From the NCBI GenBank assembly GCA_015075405.1, contig JABTUK010000002.1, positions 1,302,001-1,366,000 on the forward strand: DNA of 64,000 bases, in the 5' to 3' direction. Numbering within the stretch: position 1 is the first letter of the stretch; the number at the start of each line of letters is the position of its first letter. This document shows, one piece after another, positions 25,625-34,669 of the stretch. Below the pieces are notes generated by a model, which saw only the letters and a list, made by a program, of their open reading frames with translations, made no database searches and was not told where the DNA came from. Made by a program: the position numbers and the translations under genes. This stretch comes from Anaerolineales bacterium (GTDB lineage: Bacteria; Chloroflexota; Anaerolineae; 4572-78; J111).

Positions 25625-27142
25625 TTACGATAACTCGCTCTTCCGGCGGGCCACGTACTCCCGCAAAGCCTCCTCGATCCCCGGATCGAGCGGCGGCGCT
25701 TCGTAACCGGCCAATAGTTCCTGCCACAGCCGGTGCGCCCGCTGGCTCGCGTCGAGTGACCCCTGCTCGACCCAGGCTTCGTAATTCTGGCGGTCGCTGA
25801 TGAGGGGCAGGTAAAACTCGCTCCGAAAACGGGCCAGCGTATGCGCCGTCCCCAGGTGATGGCCGCCGGGACCCACTTCGGCCATCGCGTCCAGGGCCAG
25901 CGTCTCATCGCTGACCTCGATGCCGTCGAGCAGGCGGCTCATCATCAGCAGCCCTTCCAAATCGAGCATAAATTTCTCCAAAGAGAAGACCAGCCCGGCT
26001 TCCAGCCAGCCAACGCTGTGGTGGATCAGGTTGGCGTGGGCCAGAATGGCCGGCCAGAGGGTCATCTGGGTTTCGTAACTGGCCTGGGCGTCGGGCAGCT
26101 TGGAGTTGTTCAGGCTGCCGCTACCGCGATAGGGCAGGCCGTAAAAACGGGCCAACTGCGCCCCGGCGAACAACGCCAGCGCGCCTTCGGGGCTGCCAAA
26201 GGCAGGACTGCCGGTCTGCATGTCAATATTGGTGGTGAAACCGCCGTAAATGACCGGCACACCGGGGTTGACCAGTTGGGTCAAAGCAATGCCGGCCAGG
26301 GCTTCGGCGTTTTGCTGGGCCAGGGCGGCGGCCAGGGTGATGGGACTCATGGCCCCGGCCAGAATGAAGGGCGTGACCACCACCGGCTGGCCATAGCGGG
26401 CATACGTGATCAGCCCACCCAACATCGAGCTATCGTAGCGCAGCGGGCTGTTGACATTGATAATGCCCAGTTGAACCGGCTGGCGCTGCGTTTCCTCCAG
26501 CCCGCCGAAAACCAACGCGGCCATTTCAATGCAGTCCTGAGCGGTTTCGCGGTTACGGGCCGGGCTGATCAGGGCCTTGTCGCTGAGGGTGAATTGACTG
26601 TAGACTTGATCCAGGTGGCGAGTGGGAACCGGCAAATCCTGCGGCTCGACCATGATGCCGCCGACGATGTGTAGCGGCGGGCACTGCTGCACTAGCCGCA
26701 CAATCTCCTGAAACGCCGCCAGCGTCCCCGGCCGGCGGCCTCGCTTGAAATCGGAGATGTAAGGGCAGCCCGCGCCCGGCGCAAAATTGATCGCGTTACC
26801 GCCGATATGCAGAGTATGGGCCGGATTCCGCGCTCGCAGAGTAAACTCTGCCGGCGCTTTGGCAATGGCTTCCAACAGCAAGCCGCGCTTGATCCAGACC
26901 CGCTGGTTGGCCCGGTCTACCCGCGCCCCGGCCTGCTGCCAGAGGTCCAGGGCTTCGCCATCCCAAAACTCCAGCCCCAATTCTTCCAAAATCCGCAGCG
27001 AAGTTTGGTGAATCCGCTCCAATTGTTCCGCCGACAGCACCTCGACCGGCGGGTAGGGATTGCGGATTAAGCGGAAAGCCTGGTCCACCAGGGGAGAAGC
27101 CCGACGGCGTTCGCGGCGGCGGGTTGGGTTAGCTCTGGTCAC
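25625..27142 (-). CDS. MttB-family corrinoid methyltransferase homologue 2
   Basis: 505 residues from a GTG at 27142 with AAGGACG upstream. Residues and motifs are shared with homologue 1: ILEELGLEFWDGEALDLW, LGIINVNSPLRYDSSMLGG, MSPITLAAALAQQNAEALAG and EVGPGGHHLGTAHT. No in-frame TAG is present, so pyrrolysine is not used. The product is expected to move a methyl group from a quaternary or tertiary amine to a corrinoid carrier not encoded here. Its upstream region has the half-site TTGCGCCA (27188-27195). It is at the end of the 21-27 kb amine-related cluster. Confidence 0.9.
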   Translation of the reverse strand: MTRANPTRRRERRRASPLVDQAFRLIRNPYPPVEVLSAEQLERIHQTSLRILEELGLEFWDGEALDLWQQAGARVDRANQRVWIKRGLLLEAIAKAPAEFTLRARNPAHTLHIGGNAINFAPGAGCPYISDFKRGRRPGTLAAFQEIVRLVQQCPPLHIVGGIMVEPQDLPVPTRHLDQVYSQFTLSDKALISPARNRETAQDCIEMAALVFGGLEETQRQPVQLGIINVNSPLRYDSSMLGGLITYARYGQPVVVTPFILAGAMSPITLAAALAQQNAEALAGIALTQLVNPGVPVIYGGFTTNIDMQTGSPAFGSPEGALALFAGAQLARFYGLPYRGSGSLNNSKLPDAQASYETQMTLWPAILAHANLIHHSVGWLEAGLVFSLEKFMLDLEGLLMMSRLLDGIEVSDETLALDAMAEVGPGGHHLGTAHTLARFRSEFYLPLISDRQNYEAWVEQGSLDASQRAHRLWQELLAGYEAPPLDPGIEEALREYVARRKSELS

Positions 27143-27186
27143 AGAACGTCCTTTTCAGGGAATTTAAGGGACCGGCCTCATAAGAA

Positions 27187-27195
27187 ATTGCGCCA
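27187..27195. promoter_or_regulatory. TTGCGCCA half-site upstream of mttB homologue 2
   Basis: AAGAAATTGCGCCA is identical to 14 bases of the soxB promoter region. No clear -10/-35 accompanies it, so it may be coincidental. Confidence 0.3.
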
Positions 27196-27285
27196 AGAAA
27201 CCCCGGATTTGGCGGTCATTATTGATACCTTCGAACAGGCGGTTCAATGGCCCCAAAAACGGGCTGAAGTCGAGTGATAGTGAGG

Positions 27286-27380
27286 CTCAGTAGATCCAAT
27301 TTTTGACCATAGCAAAGGCATCCCTATGCCTTTGCGGACGGCATAGGGATGCCGTCCTACAGAAATTTGGATCTACTGAG
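27286..27380. repeat. CTCAGTAGATCCAA terminal-inverted-repeat element, copy 1
   Basis: Arms CTCAGTAGATCCAA and TTGGATCTACTGAG are perfect inverted repeats at the ends of a 95-bp unit. The core is a second palindrome, GGCATCCCTATGCC ... GGCATAGGGATGCC. Copies with a different core lie at 30483-30576 and 54122-54220. Confidence 0.8.
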
Positions 27381-27400
27381 GCTACAAAAAAGCGACTCGT

Positions 27401-30400
27401 TCAGGGTTTGGCAACCCTAACCGTGGCGATTTCGATAAAATTACTTCCCTGGTTCGGCCCAGCGCTTACCGCAACTCGCTGTCCGGTAGCTGAGTCATAC
27501 ATACCCACAATTAAGTGATATTCGCCGGGAGGAGCAGCGGCATCAATGGGAAAGGCATAATCGTCAGCGATCGGCTGCTTGGGCAACCATAAGGAGGTGC
27601 TGTACCAGCCGCCTTTGGGTTGATTATCCCATTGGCCCCACACGCGCCCATCCGAACCGAGAAGTTGGGTGAACACAGTCAGGTTGGTTTTAATAGGGTG
27701 TTCCGCCTGCCAGAACAGGGTGAAACGCAGCCAGTCGCCTGCTTTAACCGGCTCGGCCTGGCTCAATTGACTCCCCAACAAACGAATTGCCTCACCAAGA
27801 ACAGGTTGATTAGCTGGTTCAACTCCCGATGGCAGGGAAAGCCGGGCGGGGTGAATAACCAGCGGCAGCGGCGGAAGCTGCTCAGCGGGAATCGTTGCCC
27901 CCGCAGCAGTGACAGCCAAACGCTCCTGCCCCTCAGTTGAGGCTACGGAAATGCGCAAACTATAACGTCCGGCTGGCAGCGAGCCAGGCAGCGGCAAGGT
28001 CTGGGTAGCTACTATCTCCTGGCCGGTTTCAGCCCAGGGTCGAGCAGTATGTTCCAGCACCAGCCGGCCAAAAGGGTCGAGCAGACGTACCGTGGCTGTG
28101 TCGCCGGCTTGGCCGTCTGCCCATTTTAGGGCCAGAGTTAATTTGTTGCAGGGACTTGGCGTTTGTGGTTGTAAACTATAAGCCAGCAGTTGAGGTCCTG
28201 GGGCAAATTTTAGGCTGAGGGGTTGCCATTGTGCAGAGCCACTCTGGCTCGAAAGTGGAGACCCGGGCGAGATTTTCTCGGTTAGCAAGGCAGGGCGGTC
28301 AAGGGTAGCCAACCAGGCCCCGGTTACCAAGTCTGCTTGCTGTTCATTGTGCAGCGGCACGAGAATAGACTCGGCTTCACCCGCCGGTGTAACCAGCGGC
28401 TCAATAAAATTCTTGCCGCCTCCCCCGGAAAAAGTCAGGTGGCTGACTCGCTGCGCATCGGCTACAAAAGCGGCTACTCCTTCATTATGATAGGTGACTC
28501 GCATCGCGCGGGATAAACCATCCAAACCGGGCGCAGGTTTCATGGAGACCTTAATCTGGTCAGGCTGGGCCCGACACTCTGGCCGGCCCACTCTCAATAC
28601 CAACGACTCGCCAATCTGATGCGCCTGGGTAAAAGAAGGTAAATAAGCCCGCAAATCAGCCAAAAGTCGCTGCATATCCTCTGGTTTATAGGCTGCCGTA
28701 TGGAGGATAATGAAGTCAATGCCCAATTGCTGGATGACGTCAACCGAGCGGGCATCAGGAAATGTGGCGAACCATTGGCGAAAACGCTCATAAATGGGTG
28801 GGGTAAATCCCGTACTGCCGTTAGCTATCCGCCGCCAGTGGTAAGAGGAGTAATACTCGTAGATAAACTCAGACACACCTGTATCAAAAACTCGCTGGCT
28901 GGGCTTAGGCGCCCAGATGGAGACGCGATGAGGTAGTTCTAAAACAATCGCATCGGCCGGAGTCTCTGTCCGAAGCCAGGTATACACGGGCGGCGTCTGC
29001 GATCCGGTAGGAATTTCCGGTCCACGTAATGGCGCCGACCAGGACTCAAGCAGTATCAGGACAATCAAAACTAAAGCCTGAACTTTAAAACCCTGTTTTA
29101 TAACTTTAAACAAGGTTGCTGCCCCCCAACCGGCCAAAGCAGCCAGCCCGACAACCACCATAATGCTGTTACGCCCCACTCCACGAATGCCCTGAAAAAA
29201 AACAACGTGGTCATATAACCAAAAATAAGGCGAATACCTGAGCAGGGAGACGAACCGTGGGCCAAGCGCAGCCTCGTTTACGCCAAAGGAGAGCCATAAA
29301 AAGACAAATACCAGGACAAACAGGAAAACAATTGTGGGTAGGCCAAAATTTTGCGCTCCGCCAGCCCGCTTTTGCCAGGGATTCGACCGGTGGCTGCGCC
29401 GCCGGTAGAGACGAGTCCCTACAGCCAGTAAGCCGAGCAGTGCTAACAGAAGGCCTGTCAGTCCTACCGGCATTAAAGGCTGGGTTTGATGATCTGGTGT
29501 CGCCCAGCGGCCAAAAGTCCAGCCATAGAGCCAATTATAAGGAATGGCGGTTAGATAATCGGTCAAAGCAGCGCTGTAGATGCGTACCTCGCCGGGGGTG
29601 CGCACCGCTCCCATCACATCGCTAAAGCGGAGATACACCTGCCATATCGGCCCATTGATTAACAAGGTGACCAGGGTCGAGAGACCTATTGCCAAGCTCA
29701 AACTCCAGCGCCAGTAGACTCGACCGCTCAAAACATAAACCAGGGCCAGCAAAGCGCAGGCAATAGTCAAATTGAGCGAGTAATGAAAGCCGGAAAGGGC
29801 TTGAAAGTTAAAGAAAAGACCCAATAAGAAGGGATAACGCCAACCAGGCCGGGTGAGGGTCCAGTGTAGCGCGAGCAGCGCCAAAGGCATCCATTGGGTG
29901 ACCAGCAGTTCCAAATGATTGAAGCGGCCAAAGCGGTTGGGGGAAAAAGCAAAAAGGATGCCGGCGACCAGTCCAGCCCAGCGGTTCCCCGTCCAGGCCG
30001 TCACCAGTAAGTACATCCCATAGCCAGACAGAATAAAGGTAAGCAACACTGATACATTCAGCCCGACCAGGTGGCTGTCACTAATGAGCAGGAATGGCAA
30101 AACCTGGGCCGACAAGATGAAGAAGTGTTCGCTGTAGGCCAAGGTAAGTGGGAAAGGATAGAGAATATTGGTGTTGAATATATTGGCCAGGGCAGTTGGC
30201 CCACCGAGCCAGGCATGAACATTCCAGTGCAAGCGCCATACGTTCAGCAAGGGGTCGTTGGGTTCAGGCGCCATCGTAGTGAGGCTGATGGAGAAGGGAT
30301 AGAGCATAATGAAGGTAACGAGGGTAAAGAGGCCAAGGATGGCCCATTCTCTGAGGTGAAAGGTGAGATGGGATAAGCAAATTAATGATTTTAGTTGCGA

Positions 30401-30403
30401 CAT
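27401..30403 (-). CDS. Large polytopic membrane protein (GT-C/YfhO-like) with extracytoplasmic C-terminal domain
   Basis: 1000 residues. The first ~460 residues contain about 10-12 hydrophobic segments, starting with WAILGLFTLVTFIMLYPFS; an acidic EPNDP motif follows TM1, as in GT-C-type glycosyltransferases. The second half (about 480-1000) is soluble and beta-rich, with a possible carbohydrate-binding or sandwich domain near the end. Such proteins in this phylum are commonly annotated as membrane or YfhO-like proteins of cell-surface glycosylation. No partner gene is adjacent: it is flanked by two copies of the CTCAGTAGATCCAA element. Substrate unknown. Confidence 0.75.
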   Translation of the reverse strand: MSQLKSLICLSHLTFHLREWAILGLFTLVTFIMLYPFSISLTTMAPEPNDPLLNVWRLHWNVHAWLGGPTALANIFNTNILYPFPLTLAYSEHFFILSAQVLPFLLISDSHLVGLNVSVLLTFILSGYGMYLLVTAWTGNRWAGLVAGILFAFSPNRFGRFNHLELLVTQWMPLALLALHWTLTRPGWRYPFLLGLFFNFQALSGFHYSLNLTIACALLALVYVLSGRVYWRWSLSLAIGLSTLVTLLINGPIWQVYLRFSDVMGAVRTPGEVRIYSAALTDYLTAIPYNWLYGWTFGRWATPDHQTQPLMPVGLTGLLLALLGLLAVGTRLYRRRSHRSNPWQKRAGGAQNFGLPTIVFLFVLVFVFLWLSFGVNEAALGPRFVSLLRYSPYFWLYDHVVFFQGIRGVGRNSIMVVVGLAALAGWGAATLFKVIKQGFKVQALVLIVLILLESWSAPLRGPEIPTGSQTPPVYTWLRTETPADAIVLELPHRVSIWAPKPSQRVFDTGVSEFIYEYYSSYHWRRIANGSTGFTPPIYERFRQWFATFPDARSVDVIQQLGIDFIILHTAAYKPEDMQRLLADLRAYLPSFTQAHQIGESLVLRVGRPECRAQPDQIKVSMKPAPGLDGLSRAMRVTYHNEGVAAFVADAQRVSHLTFSGGGGKNFIEPLVTPAGEAESILVPLHNEQQADLVTGAWLATLDRPALLTEKISPGSPLSSQSGSAQWQPLSLKFAPGPQLLAYSLQPQTPSPCNKLTLALKWADGQAGDTATVRLLDPFGRLVLEHTARPWAETGQEIVATQTLPLPGSLPAGRYSLRISVASTEGQERLAVTAAGATIPAEQLPPLPLVIHPARLSLPSGVEPANQPVLGEAIRLLGSQLSQAEPVKAGDWLRFTLFWQAEHPIKTNLTVFTQLLGSDGRVWGQWDNQPKGGWYSTSLWLPKQPIADDYAFPIDAAAPPGEYHLIVGMYDSATGQRVAVSAGPNQGSNFIEIATVRVAKP

Positions 30404-30482
30404 TTATATAAATCTGGGTTTGATCGTTTTTCTTTTTGAGGCGAAAAAATGCGCCTTATCAGAGACCAAGCTCAAAAGGAGA

Positions 30483-30576
30483 CTCAGTAAATCAATTTTC
30501 GAGGAGTGAGGCACGCCCACGTGCTGAACGGAGCCGCACGTGGGCGTGCTGGCTTCTCAAATTTGGATCCACTGAG
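30483..30576. repeat. CTCAGTAGATCCAA-type element, copy 2
   Basis: Left end CTCAGTAAATCAATTTTCGAGG and right end CTCAAATTTGGATCCACTGAG with the core palindrome GCACGCCCACGTGC / GCACGTGGGCGTGC. The core is nearly identical to copy 3 (54122-54220) and unlike copy 1. Confidence 0.8.
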
Positions 30577-30583
30577 ACTGGTA

Positions 30584-31441
30584 TTACTTTCCTTCATCAG
30601 CGTCGCTTGGGTCAATAGGGCTTCCATTTCTGGAATGACCATTATTGTCCGGGCAACCCAATTGCGCCGAGATTTTCCGCGCTGTTTCGCGCAGCGGCCC
30701 TACAAACGCCTCAATTTTATCGGCCTCAAGGCGATAGGTTGGCCCGGAGATGCTGACCGTGGCCCTCACCCGGCCCAGATGATCGCAAATCGGCGCGGCG
30801 ATGGCGGTCAAATCTTCTTCAAATTCTTCGCGGGCCACGCCATAGCCCTGCGCCCGGATTTCAACCAATGCCTGTTCGAGGGCCTGGCGGTCAACAATGG
30901 TCTTAGTGGTGTAGCGCGTTAACTTGGGGGGTAAAACGGCGTCTCGCTCGGCGGGGGTCATATAAGCCAGCAGCACTTTGCCGGTCGAGGTGCAGTGCAA
31001 GGGGGTGCGCCGGCCCAGCGAGCCGACGTAGCGAATCAGGCGCGGGCTGGCCACCCGCTCGATGTTGACGCACTCGGCCCCATCCAGGATGGTGACGTTG
31101 ATGGTTTCCTGGGTCAACTCGGCCAGGCTGGCCAAGTGGGGATGGGCCACGCGACGCAGGTCAATGTGTTCCAGGGCATAGCCGGCCAAGCTGACCAGGC
31201 CCAGGCCCAGCCGGTACTTGCCGGTTTCGCGGTTCTGCTCCACAAAGCCTTCTTGCAGCAGGGTAGACAGCAGGCGCGAGACGGTGCTTTTGTGCAAGCC
31301 CAGCCGCTCACTGATGACCGTGACCCCTAACTCGGCTTCGGCCTCGGTAAAGCTACGCAGAATGGCCGCCGCCCGCTGCACAGATTGGATACCTGAGTCG
31401 GTGGGGCGTTTGGTTGAGGGCGCCCTGTTTTCCTTCATCAT
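30584..31441 (-). CDS. IclR-family transcriptional regulator
   Basis: 285 residues; start at 31441, with 31438 also possible. The N-terminal winged HTH (about 18-80) contains GLHKSTVSRLLSTLLQEGF. The C-terminal IclR effector-binding domain (about 95-265) contains SLGRRTPLHCTSTGKVLLAYM and GVAREEFEEDLTAIAAPI, typical of the family. The effector is unknown. Its promoter has the palindrome TTGCGTATGGCGCAA between the start of transcription and the ATG, consistent with autoregulation. Related sites upstream of soxB and the second amine oxidase make it the best candidate regulator of the pathway. Confidence 0.93.
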   Translation of the reverse strand: MMKENRAPSTKRPTDSGIQSVQRAAAILRSFTEAEAELGVTVISERLGLHKSTVSRLLSTLLQEGFVEQNRETGKYRLGLGLVSLAGYALEHIDLRRVAHPHLASLAELTQETINVTILDGAECVNIERVASPRLIRYVGSLGRRTPLHCTSTGKVLLAYMTPAERDAVLPPKLTRYTTKTIVDRQALEQALVEIRAQGYGVAREEFEEDLTAIAAPICDHLGRVRATVSISGPTYRLEADKIEAFVGPLRETARKISAQLGCPDNNGHSRNGSPIDPSDADEGK

Positions 31442-31449
31442 TAAGATTG

Positions 31450-31515
31450 TTGCGTATGGCGCAATTTCGTTCCCGTTTGTAGCCGGGATTATACTTTATT
31501 TCCGGGCAGCGTCAA
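31450..31515 (-). promoter_or_regulatory. iclR promoter and palindromic operator
   Basis: Minus strand: TTGACG (31515-31510), 16-bp spacer, TATAAT (31493-31488), then about 23 bases downstream the palindrome TTGCG-CCATA-CGCAA (31450-31464). The position just before the ATG fits repression or autoregulation. Confidence 0.65.
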
Positions 31516-31534
31516 TCCTGGCTCGCCCAGAGGA

Positions 31535-31592
31535 GCAGGGAGATTAGAGATTGGACGCTTTGCGTGTTTAATCTCCAATCTCTAATCTCCTG
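31535..31592. repeat. AGATTAGAGATTGG / CCAATCTCTAATCT inverted heptamer repeat
   Basis: GGAGATTAGAGATTGGA and TCCAATCTCTAATCTCC form a ~17-bp stem around a short loop. The same words occur at 7868-8024 and 44148-44206. Confidence 0.75.
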
Positions 31593-31619
31593 ACCGGAAA
31601 GCTTATTTATGGAAAATCG

Positions 31620-32888
31620 CTAAACACTGGCCTCCGACGGGATGGGGCCTGTTTTGGTCTTGCGGGCAAATAAGGCAAAGCCGATCAAGCGCAGCAGGGC
31701 GCTTAGCAGGAGGGCATTGCCCAGCCCAATCTGGTCGGCCAGCAGGGTTCCGAGGAGCGGCGCAACGACCGTCGCCATGTTTTGCAAACTTTGCGACAGC
31801 GAGACAAAGGTGGCGCTGTAGCGAGGCGGGACGGTTTTCATCAACTCGTCAAAAAAAACCAGATTCAGCCCGGCCTGAAAAATTCCGGCGGCCCCCGCAT
31901 ACAGCACCAGCCAGCCCACTTGATGGGTTGAGGCGACCAAAGCCGGATGCAGGGCCAGGCCAAAAGTGGTCCACAGCAGCACAAACCGTCCACCGTGCCG
32001 TTTCGACTCCCGCACCCAGACGTAATAACCGACCAAAACGATGGCCGTCTGGCTGGTGTTGATCAGGCCAATCCAGGTATCGCTGGCCTGCACCTCGTGG
32101 ACATAATACAGGGGCAACAGCGGCAGAGCCAGCCCGGTTCCGGCGGTATAGACAAATTGCTTGGCAATGAAGGCCAAAAAGGCCGGTTCACCGCGAATGA
32201 GGTGGGCAAAACCCTTGAGACGCTGCGAGCGCGACAAATCGGGCCGGGCCGGGGGCGGCTCCGTATCGGGCAGTTCGATGTGGCTGGAGTAGTAGTAGCT
32301 AATCAGCCCACCCACCGACAGAGCGATAAAGACCACCTGATAATTAAACGGAAAACTCAGCCGGTCCAAAATCTGGCCCATGATGGCGACGGTTATGGCG
32401 GTGGTAAAGCCGAGGATAGACCAGCGCCGGCTCATCAGATCATAGCGGCGTTCCGGGCCGGCCACGGCGTTCATCACCACCGAAAAGGAAATATTGACCA
32501 CCGTCTGGGGGATGGTCACGGCGGCCCAAATCAGCAGCACCGCCGGTACCAGGTAGTCGCGCGGCAGCAGGAACGGCGCTATCCCGGTCAGGGCATAAGC
32601 CAGGTTGGTCAGCAAACGCGCCCCGCTGAACCAGGGGACGATGTTGCGCCGGGTTTGCAAAAAGTAGCCAATCGCCACCGCCAGCAGAAAACCGGCCAGC
32701 GCCGGCATGGCGGTCAGCAGCCCCACCTGAAAATGGCTGGCCCCCAGTCGAGCCAGAAAGACCGGCAAAAAGGGGGCCGCCGCGCTGGCCAGGCCAATAC
32801 CGACCGCGTCAATCTGAACGTTGAGGAAATTTTGCCGCTGGATGGACGTCACCCCGGCCGGAGCAACGGACCAGTGGAAGCGTTTCAT
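31620..32888 (-). CDS. MFS transporter
   Basis: 422 residues from the ATG at 32888, with AAGGAG close upstream; a start at 32924 adds 12 residues without RBS. About 12 hydrophobic segments are visible, with the cytoplasmic loop of ~60 residues between TM6 and TM7 (PDTEPPPARPDLSRSQRLKGF) typical of the major facilitator fold. The subfamily is not recognised. It follows the pentapeptide gene and lies before iclR on the same strand, so uptake of an amine or a sugar acid is possible but unproven. Confidence 0.87.
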   Translation of the reverse strand: MKRFHWSVAPAGVTSIQRQNFLNVQIDAVGIGLASAAAPFLPVFLARLGASHFQVGLLTAMPALAGFLLAVAIGYFLQTRRNIVPWFSGARLLTNLAYALTGIAPFLLPRDYLVPAVLLIWAAVTIPQTVVNISFSVVMNAVAGPERRYDLMSRRWSILGFTTAITVAIMGQILDRLSFPFNYQVVFIALSVGGLISYYYSSHIELPDTEPPPARPDLSRSQRLKGFAHLIRGEPAFLAFIAKQFVYTAGTGLALPLLPLYYVHEVQASDTWIGLINTSQTAIVLVGYYVWVRESKRHGGRFVLLWTTFGLALHPALVASTHQVGWLVLYAGAAGIFQAGLNLVFFDELMKTVPPRYSATFVSLSQSLQNMATVVAPLLGTLLADQIGLGNALLLSALLRLIGFALFARKTKTGPIPSEASV

Positions 32889-32946
32889 GAGGCTCTCCTT
32901 GATACGCCTTTGTGGAGGCTCCATTAACCTGCCGGTTCAGCTTGTT

Positions 32947-33258
32947 TTACTTAACCGATCCATCCGGCATAATTGTGCTGGAAAAGAAAGCGCCATCAAA
33001 ATTGGCCCCGGCCGTGTTTGCGCCGGTCAGATTCGTCCGGTCCAGTTCAGCCCCCCGCAGATTAGCCCCACTCAGGTTGGCGTTGGTCAAATTAGCCCCT
33101 TCCAAAAAAGCGCCCTCCAGATTAGCCCCGGCAAAATTCGCTCCGCTGAAGTTCAAATCGGTCAGCCGCAGCCCTTCCAGGTTTTGGCCAGACAGGTCAA
33201 CCCCTTCAAAATTATTTTCTCCCTCATAATATTTGTCCAGAAATTCGTCAACAGTCAT
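32947..33258 (-). CDS. Pentapeptide repeat protein
   Basis: 103 residues, RBS AAGGGAG. After a ~20-residue acidic N-terminus, at least 12 pentapeptides of the A(N/D)LXX type follow (ANLEG, ANLTN, ANLSG, ANLRG, TNLTG), expected to form a right-handed quadrilateral beta-helix. The short length suggests a single small solenoid. Some family members bind DNA gyrase; no such role is shown here. It is 58 bp before the MFS gene. Confidence 0.9.
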   Translation of the reverse strand: MTVDEFLDKYYEGENNFEGVDLSGQNLEGLRLTDLNFSGANFAGANLEGAFLEGANLTNANLSGANLRGAELDRTNLTGANTAGANFDGAFFSSTIMPDGSVK

Positions 33259-33290
33259 GATTTCTCCCTTAAAGATGATTTTGTGTCCCG

Positions 33291-33483
33291 TTCATCAACA
33301 AGTTGAACATTACGCCGGAGACCGCCGGGGGATAAATCGCCCCGGCTATGAGACAGCGCCCGATGAATCGGGCTTGCCTGAGCCGGATTCATACGGCGTA
33401 GTTCTCTAGCCCGGCTGATTTATCACCGGGCGGGGTGCTGTTACAGTCAAGCCGTTTTGTACAACATCTTTGCGAACACGACA
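33291..33483. repeat. GATAAATC hairpin array, copy B
   Basis: ACGCCGGAG, CCGGGGGATAAATCGCCCCGG, GCGCCCGATGAATCGGGC, GCCGGATTCATACGGC and GCCCGGCTGATTTATCACCGGGC occur in the same order as copy A at 25335-25530, followed by the shared end AGCCGTTTTGTACAACATCTT. Confidence 0.75.
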
Positions 33484-33522
33484 TTAAAGATGATTTTGCG
33501 GGCTTCAAGCTTTATCGCTGGC

Positions 33523-34647
33523 TTAGAGCTGCATGGTTCCGGCATGAATCCGCAGCGACTCCAGCGCGGCCCAATCAATTTTGACCCCCAAACCGGGCGC
33601 ATCCGGCAGCGTAATATATCCGGCAGCGTCCGGCAAGGTCGGACTGGGCAAAATAAAATCGCGGCGTTCCGGCGTCCAGGTTGGCGGGTCGAAGGGAAAC
33701 TCGATGAAGGGGGCTTGCGACACTGCCGCCGAAACGTGCAAGTTAGCCAGCAGCACCAACCCATCGCCCCAGGTATGGGGCGAGTAGATGGCTCCGGCTG
33801 CCTGCACCTCTGCGGCCAACTGGCGGGCGCGTAAAATGCCGGTGCTCCAGACCACGTCGGCCTGGTACACATCGAGCGAACCGTGCTGCAGATATTCGCG
33901 CAGTTCGGCAAACTCGCGGTTGCCCTCGCCCCCGGCAATGCGAACTTTGGCTCTACGGCGCAGCTCGGCCAGACCGCGATAATCGTGGCGGGGCAGGGGT
34001 TCTTCCAGCCAGTAGACATCCAACTCGGCCAGGGCATCGGCCATCCACAAGGCCGTTTTGAAATCCCAGGGCGCGGCGGCATCCCAGGGCATCTGCCAGC
34101 CCTGGTTGGCGTCTACCAGAATCGCCATCTCCCGCCCCACCGCCTCGCGCACGGCCCGGACAATGGCCAGGTCATCACGCGGGTCGGCGGCGTGGAAGCG
34201 CAGTTTGAGGGCCGGAAAGCCCTGCTCGCGCAAACGGCGGGCCGACTCGGCTCGCTCAGGAGCCGGCAGCCGCTCGCCGGTGGAAGCGTAAGCCCGCACC
34301 TTCTGGCTGCGCCCGCCGAGCAGTTTCCAGAGGGGTTGGCCGCTGATTTGGCCCATCAAATCCCACAGGGCCACTTCCAGCGGCCACATGCGGCCATAGT
34401 GAAACTGCAAATTATCCAAAATGCGTACGTGGCGCTCGATCTCAAACGGGTCATGGCCGAGAAAGAGTTTTTCGTGCCCGGCAAAGCCGAGCATAGCATC
34501 GCCGGAGCCGACCCCCTCGTAATCGCCGGCCCGCACCCGGACGATGGTGCTGGTGTGGCTGGCGCGCGGGTTGGGGTCCCACGAGGCCCGGAAAGGCGGG
34601 TCGAGCGGCAGGCGGTAGTGATGAATTTCGATGGAGTCAATTTTCAT
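33523..34647 (-). CDS. Enolase superfamily enzyme (mandelate racemase / muconate lactonizing type)
   Basis: 374 residues, RBS AAAAGG. The N-terminal capping domain (1-125) precedes a TIM barrel. Catalytic-site elements can be seen: KLRFH at the end of strand 2, VDANQGW (metal-binding Asp), WLEEPLPRHD (Glu), IAGGEGN (Glu) and the general base His in SPHTWGDG. That pattern fits sugar-acid dehydratases or racemases of the MR subgroup. The substrate is unknown. The convergent region downstream is a repeat array. The ferritin-like gene is upstream on the same strand. Confidence 0.9.
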   Translation of the reverse strand: MKIDSIEIHHYRLPLDPPFRASWDPNPRASHTSTIVRVRAGDYEGVGSGDAMLGFAGHEKLFLGHDPFEIERHVRILDNLQFHYGRMWPLEVALWDLMGQISGQPLWKLLGGRSQKVRAYASTGERLPAPERAESARRLREQGFPALKLRFHAADPRDDLAIVRAVREAVGREMAILVDANQGWQMPWDAAAPWDFKTALWMADALAELDVYWLEEPLPRHDYRGLAELRRRAKVRIAGGEGNREFAELREYLQHGSLDVYQADVVWSTGILRARQLAAEVQAAGAIYSPHTWGDGLVLLANLHVSAAVSQAPFIEFPFDPPTWTPERRDFILPSPTLPDAAGYITLPDAPGLGVKIDWAALESLRIHAGTMQL

Positions 34648-34669
34648 GGCAATACCTTTTAGGGTCCAC

